DNA from: Aliishimia sp965656085
GTDB lineage: Bacteria > Pseudomonadota > Alphaproteobacteria > Rhodobacterales > Rhodobacteraceae
Length of the DNA stretch: 64,000 bases
Direction: 5' to 3'
Assembly (NCBI GenBank): GCA_965656085.1
Contig: CBFHJA010000023.1
Span: 1 to 64,000 of the forward strand
In this document: positions 60,473-64,000 of the stretch, piece by piece
How the letters are laid out: each line of letters starts with the position of its first letter
Numbering within the stretch: position 1 is the stretch's first letter
Notes under the pieces: model-generated
Seen by the model: only the letters and a program-made list of their open reading frames with translations
Told to the model about the DNA's origin: nothing
Databases searched by the model: none
Made by a program: the position numbers and the translations under genes

Positions 60473-60763
60473 ATGCAGCGGCGTGCTGACACAGCGACGG
60501 ACGGAGCAGACGCGCCGCGAAAAATCGTGCGGCCCGTCGTATCCGATCTCGATGGCACCCGAGAAGGCGGCCTTGCTTTTTGCATCTGCCTGCTTCTCGG
60601 CATGATTGGCGCGGCCGGGGTGAGCGCGGCGGCACTCACGTCTTTCTGGGTCTGGTTTGCACTTTTGCTCGCAGCCGCTGGGGTTTCCGTGAACGTACAG
60701 AGGATGGTCGCCCGGTGGGGTGGGTATGAGGAAGATGGGGGTGGGTATGAGGAAGATGAATGA
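60473..60763 (+). CDS. Small membrane protein in suf operon (accessory 1)
   Basis: A 96-residue protein whose ATG follows the sufB stop directly. It has a polar N-terminus of about 30 residues, then two hydrophobic segments (LAFCICLLLGMIGAAGV and WFALLLAAAGVSVNV). The C-terminus ends in an in-frame 7-residue duplication (GGYEEDG twice) caused by a 21-bp tandem repeat at 60721-60762. No family is recognised. Confidence 0.65.
   Translation: MQRRADTATDGADAPRKIVRPVVSDLDGTREGGLAFCICLLLGMIGAAGVSAAALTSFWVWFALLLAAAGVSVNVQRMVARWGGYEEDGGGYEEDE
60721..60762 (+). repeat. 21-bp tandem duplication
   Basis: TGGGTATGAGGAAGATG begins at 60721 and again at 60742. Each unit is 21 bp, so the frame is kept. The second unit also supplies the start and the GAGGA ribosome-binding bases for the overlapping next gene. 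Confidence 0.75.
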
Positions 60764-60926
60764 ACTCTTGACGCGCCATCTGATCGCGGTGCTGCTCGGG
60801 GCGGTGCTGTCGAGTATAATAGCGGTTCTATTCGCGCCTGAACTGTTTTTTGGCCTCTTTATCGGCGGTGCGCTGACCGGGGGTGCAGTCTCGGTGGCCG
60901 GAGTGGTTTTCGGAGACGGTAAATGA
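60756..60926 (+). CDS. Small membrane protein in suf operon (accessory 2)
   Basis: A 56-residue protein starting MNELLTRHLIAV inside the 3' end of accessory 1 (8-nt overlap) in another frame. It has one or two hydrophobic segments (AVLLGAVLSSIIAVLFAPELFFGLFIGGAL). ATGs at 60720 and 60747 in the same frame are alternatives. No family is recognised. Its stop overlaps the next start (ATGA). Confidence 0.55.
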   Translation: MNELLTRHLIAVLLGAVLSSIIAVLFAPELFFGLFIGGALTGGAVSVAGVVFGDGK

Positions 60927-61261
60927 ATCCTTGGGGAGGCAATCAGGCCATGATCGTGACAACCACGCCGTCTGTCGAAGGGCGGCAAATCAGTGATTAT
61001 CGGGGCATTGTCGTTGGAGAGGCTATCCTTGGCGCGAATGTGTTTCGGGACATATTCGCCGGTATCACTGATATTATCGGCGGGCGTTCGGCCGCTTATG
61101 AGCAGGAACTTGCCAAGGCCCGTTCGGTGGCGCTTCAGGAGATGGAAGATCGCGCACGCGAAATCGGTGGTAATGCCGTGGTCGGGGTCGACCTCGACTA
61201 CGAGGTGGTCAACAATATGCTGATGGTGTCCGCTTCGGGCACCGCCGTTGTGCTGAGCTGA
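60923..61261 (+). CDS. DUF74/YbjQ-type heavy-metal-binding domain protein
   Basis: A 112-residue protein with the YbjQ signature: VTTTPSVEGRQISDYRGIVVGEAILGANVF, then ALQEMEDRAREIGGNAVVGVDLDYE. YbjQ-type proteins form pentameric rings and were named as heavy-metal binding, but the role is unproven. Its ATG overlaps the preceding stop by four bases. Placement between sufB and sufC makes a metal-related role in cluster assembly worth considering. Confidence 0.82.
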   Translation: MNPWGGNQAMIVTTTPSVEGRQISDYRGIVVGEAILGANVFRDIFAGITDIIGGRSAAYEQELAKARSVALQEMEDRAREIGGNAVVGVDLDYEVVNNMLMVSASGTAVVLS

Positions 61262-61264
61262 CCC

Positions 61265-62074
61265 ATGACGACGGCGCTCACGCTTTTTTGGTGGAAGGGA
61301 ATTCCTAATTTTGGGGATGCTCTCTCGCCTGCCGTCGTGGCGCATTTGTCGGGGCGTGAGGTGGTGCATGCGGGCGTCGCCAAAGCAGATCTGGTCGCGA
61401 TCGGCTCACTCTTGCAACTGGTGCATAAGAAATTGCCATGTGCGCAGCGCACAGGTGCAAAGCTGCGGATCTGGGGCACCGGACTGTTGCGACCCGTTAA
61501 GGGTGAGGTGGTCGATCATCTCGACGTTGCATTGCTACGCGGGCCCGTGACAGCAGCGCTGCTAGGCGTCGAAACGGACCGCTTTGGTGATCCTGCGCTC
61601 CTAGCCAACGAAGTCTACCAAGCGACAGCGCGTCGGGACGTCATCGGGATTGTGCCGCACCACTCGCTGGCTGACGACCCGGCGCTACATGCATTTGTTC
61701 ACTCCGATCCGGCCTACGACTTGATAGATCCACGTGGCGATGTGGCAGATGTGTGTCGGCGGATCAGTTCCTGTGCCCATGTCTTCGCCTCCTCGCTGCA
61801 TGGGCTGGTCGTCGCGGATGCTTTTGGTGTTGGATCCACATGGCTTGCACCCAGTGGGCAGGGTCGGCTGAAATACTTCGATTACGCCGCTTCCGTGGGG
61901 CGGGATCTGATCGGGCCGATCGGGCTCGGCGACATCCCCACCGTACTCCGGCGGCTGAAAGGCGTGTATTTGCCCCACGCCGAGGGTATAGCGCGTGCAC
62001 GTGCCGCCCTGAAAGAGACATTTCCCGCCGCGCTGATGGCGGATTCGCAAAACGCCGCCCCGAGCGCGGCTTAA
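61265..62074 (+). CDS. Polysaccharide pyruvyl transferase family protein
   Basis: A 269-residue GT-B-like protein with WWKGIPNFGDALSPAVV near the N-terminus, WGTGLLRP in the middle, and VFASSLHGLVVADAFGV, the family motif. Known members add pyruvate ketals to sugars of cell-surface polymers. It starts 3 nt after the DUF74 gene and ends 18 nt before sufC, so it is cotranscribed with cluster-assembly genes despite having no obvious link to them. The substrate is unknown. Confidence 0.82.
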   Translation: MTTALTLFWWKGIPNFGDALSPAVVAHLSGREVVHAGVAKADLVAIGSLLQLVHKKLPCAQRTGAKLRIWGTGLLRPVKGEVVDHLDVALLRGPVTAALLGVETDRFGDPALLANEVYQATARRDVIGIVPHHSLADDPALHAFVHSDPAYDLIDPRGDVADVCRRISSCAHVFASSLHGLVVADAFGVGSTWLAPSGQGRLKYFDYAASVGRDLIGPIGLGDIPTVLRRLKGVYLPHAEGIARARAALKETFPAALMADSQNAAPSAA

Positions 62075-62092
62075 GACATGAAGGAGAAATCA

Positions 62093-62848
62093 ATGCTGAA
62101 GATTGAAGGGCTGAAGGTCCAACTCGAAGAAGAGGAAAAGCAAATCCTCAAGGGAGTCGATCTCGAAGTGGAGGCAGGCAAGGTCCATGCGATCATGGGG
62201 CCGAACGGGTCTGGCAAATCAACCCTGTCCTATGTTTTGTCTGGCAAGGACGGCTACGAGGTGACGGCGGGCAGCGCAACACTCGAGGGCGAAGACATTC
62301 TTGAAATGGATCCAGAAGAGCGTGCGGCGGCCGGTCTGTTTCTGGCGTTCCAGTACCCGGTTGAAATTCCTGGCGTTGGCAACATGACTTTCCTGCGTAC
62401 GGCTGTGAACGCACAGCGCAAGGCACGCGGTAAAGAAGAAATGAGCGCGGCGGATTTTCTGAAGGTGGTACGTGCACGGGCCAAGGAGCTTAAGATTGAC
62501 GCGGAAATGCTCAAGCGTCCCGTGAATGTTGGTTTCTCCGGCGGTGAGAAAAAGCGGAACGAAATCCTTCAGATGGCGATGCTCGAGCCGAAAATGTGCA
62601 TTCTCGACGAGACCGATTCCGGGCTTGACGTGGATGCGATGAAGCTCGTGGCGGAAGGCGTGAACGCGCTACGCAGCGAAGGCCGGGGCTTCTTGGTCAT
62701 CACCCACTACCAGCGCCTGCTCGATCACATCAAACCGGATGTTGTACACATCATGTCGGACGGAAAGATCGTTAAGACAGGCGGGCCAGAACTGGCGCTT
62801 GAGGTTGAACACAACGGTTATGGTGACATTCTGGCGGAGGTGGCGTAA
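62093..62848 (+). CDS. sufC: Fe-S assembly ATPase SufC
   Basis: A 251-residue ABC-type ATPase of the SufBCD complex. It has Walker A GPNGSGKST near residue 43, the Q-loop LAFQYPVEIPG, the signature VGFSGGEKKRNEIL, Walker B MCILDETDSGLD and the switch His in VITHYQRLL. The ribosome-binding site GGAG precedes 62093. Its stop overlaps the sufD start. Confidence 0.97.
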   Translation: MLKIEGLKVQLEEEEKQILKGVDLEVEAGKVHAIMGPNGSGKSTLSYVLSGKDGYEVTAGSATLEGEDILEMDPEERAAAGLFLAFQYPVEIPGVGNMTFLRTAVNAQRKARGKEEMSAADFLKVVRARAKELKIDAEMLKRPVNVGFSGGEKKRNEILQMAMLEPKMCILDETDSGLDVDAMKLVAEGVNALRSEGRGFLVITHYQRLLDHIKPDVVHIMSDGKIVKTGGPELALEVEHNGYGDILAEVA

Positions 62849-64000
62849 TGGGCGAGGCGGTTGTGCAGACACACCCGACGGAAACCCGGATCGCGGCGTT
62901 GGCCATGCCCGAGGGCGGCTGGTCCGCACCGGCGCGCAATGCGGCACTGGGGCGTTTGCGTGAGATGGGCCTGCCGCAACGGCGCGACGAGTATTGGAAA
63001 TTCACGCGGCCCGACTCGCTCACCGCGCCCGATGCGCCCGAGGCCGCGCTGTTTCATCACGATGAGGCGCCGGTCTTCGGAACCCGCGACCGGCTGAAGA
63101 TCGTGTTCATCGACGGTGTGTTCAGCGCAGAGGAGTCCGACGATTTGAGCGGCGAAGGGCTGGTGATCGACCGTCTTGCCAAAGTCTCCGATATCCATTG
63201 GGGCTCGGAGCTTTATGGCACTTTGGAGGCTGCAGGGCACTACGTGCCGCGGCCGCTTGCGGCGCTCAACACGGCCTTTGCGACGGACGGTGTTCTGATC
63301 CACGTCACCGGCAAGGTGAATAAGCCTGTGAGCCTGATTTACCGCCATGAATCAACTACTTCTGACGCAATCCTCCACCATTGCATTAAGCTCGATGCAG
63401 GGGCGGAGATGACCCTTCTGGAAAACGGTCCGGCCGCCGCGCGTTTCAACAAATGCATGGAGGTCGATATCGCCGATGGTGCTGTTTTTCATCACGTGCG
63501 GGCGCAGGGGCGCGACCACGAGCGCCGTGCGGCCACGCATATCTTTGCGCGTCTCGCTACGGAAGCTGTGTTCAAATCCTTCACGCTCACTGTAAACGGT
63601 CGCCTCACGCGCAACGAATGCGTGGTCGAACTGACCGGTGACGATGCCGTGGCGCACGTGGCCGGGGCCTGTGTCGGCGACGGAGATTTCCATCATGACG
63701 ACACGGTTTTCATCACCCACGACGCGCTGAATTGTGAAAGTCGGCAGGTTTTCAAAAAGGTGCTTCGCAACGGCGCGGTGGGTGTTTTTCAGGGTAAAAT
63801 TCTGGTGAAGGACGGTGCACAGAAGACCGATGGCTACCAGATCAGCCAGTCGCTGTTGCTCGACGACGATGCGCAGTTCCTCGCCAAGCCAGAGCTGGAA
63901 ATCTACGCTGATGACGTGGCATGTTCGCATGGGTCCACCTCAGGGGCGATCGACGAGGACGCACTCTTCTACTTACGCTCGCGCGGGGTGCCTGAGGCGG
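62848..64000 (+). CDS. sufD: Fe-S assembly protein SufD (cut by window end)
   Basis: The first 384 codons of SufD, which pairs with SufB. Recognisable text includes YWKFTRPDSL near residue 50, VPRPLAALNTAF, ATHIFARLATEAVFKSFTLTVNG and the late KPELEIYADDVACSHGST followed by FYLRSRGVPE, the SufD C-terminal block. The ATG at 62848 overlaps the sufC stop (TAATG). The reading frame is open to the window edge. Confidence 0.95.
   Translation, partial: MGEAVVQTHPTETRIAALAMPEGGWSAPARNAALGRLREMGLPQRRDEYWKFTRPDSLTAPDAPEAALFHHDEAPVFGTRDRLKIVFIDGVFSAEESDDLSGEGLVIDRLAKVSDIHWGSELYGTLEAAGHYVPRPLAALNTAFATDGVLIHVTGKVNKPVSLIYRHESTTSDAILHHCIKLDAGAEMTLLENGPAAARFNKCMEVDIADGAVFHHVRAQGRDHERRAATHIFARLATEAVFKSFTLTVNGRLTRNECVVELTGDDAVAHVAGACVGDGDFHHDDTVFITHDALNCESRQVFKKVLRNGAVGVFQGKILVKDGAQKTDGYQISQSLLLDDDAQFLAKPELEIYADDVACSHGSTSGAIDEDALFYLRSRGVPEA

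Overview
This window looks like chromosomal core sequence from a high-GC marine or soil alphaproteobacterium of the Rhodobacteraceae (Roseobacter group). The evidence is the combination of cckA with a CtrA box, a recA promoter carrying the alphaproteobacterial GTTC-N7-GTTC LexA box, an IscR without the classical cysteine triad heading a suf operon behind an Irr/ICE box, a monomeric NADP isocitrate dehydrogenase, a Usg protein, and a DmdB-like acyl-CoA ligase. I see no insertion sequence, prophage, CRISPR array or rRNA. One tRNA gene, tRNA-Gly(CCC), is present.

Layout. 1-5.2 kb: an acyl-CoA ligase/FrnE-like thioredoxin pair divergent from an XRE-cupin regulator, a small unknown protein, and an orphan peptide-type ABC binding protein. 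5.2-5.75 kb: a gene-poor stretch with a promoter plus hairpin plus terminator arrangement that looks like a small RNA, and an 11-bp phased GTACATAC array. 5.75-10.9 kb: a Cache-like periplasmic protein, 3-hydroxybutyrate dehydrogenase, a flavin oxidoreductase, a patatin behind a CTGC-N3-GCAG palindrome, and a DUF502 protein. 10.9-22 kb: psuK-psuG (pseudouridine breakdown), a DUF4198/HupE pair whose start codons overlap head to head, a ThiE-like protein, a TrmJ-like methyltransferase, ctaA, an M32 carboxypeptidase and gyrA. 22-29 kb: usg, a DUF2855 protein, a YbjN protein, a radical SAM protein and the zwf-pgl-pgi sugar-phosphate operon. 29-32 kb: an unusual non-coding block of GCCATACG repeats and a TTAAC palindrome, a thioesterase, the DmdB-like ligase, a methyltransferase remnant and the tRNA.

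32.2-35.2 kb is the most interesting locus. Two paralogous surface-lipoprotein genes are followed 8 nt later by a TPR plus beta-barrel protein with the features of a Slam (type XI secretion) outer-membrane translocon. An FNR-type box lies about 100 bp upstream, so this looks like a small lipoprotein surface-display system under oxygen (or NO) control. The cargo is of a TbpB-like barrel type whose ligand I cannot name.

35-57 kb: a methyltransferase/ASKHA-ferredoxin pair, an agmatinase-family enzyme, guaB, rsmB, cckA, a sulfotransferase, recA, alaS, an enoyl-CoA hydratase-family protein, a histidine phosphatase, typA, an SMR transporter, icd and small proteins. 57-64 kb: the iscR - cysteine desulfurase - sufB - (four accessory genes) - sufC - sufD operon, cut by the window end inside sufD. 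The accessory genes, including a polysaccharide-pyruvyl-transferase family protein and a DUF74 protein, are tightly packed between sufB and sufC and are worth attention.

Family assignments rest on recognisable motifs in the translated sequence and on gene order. No similarity search was run. Start codons were chosen from ribosome-binding sites, overlaps and signal peptides.
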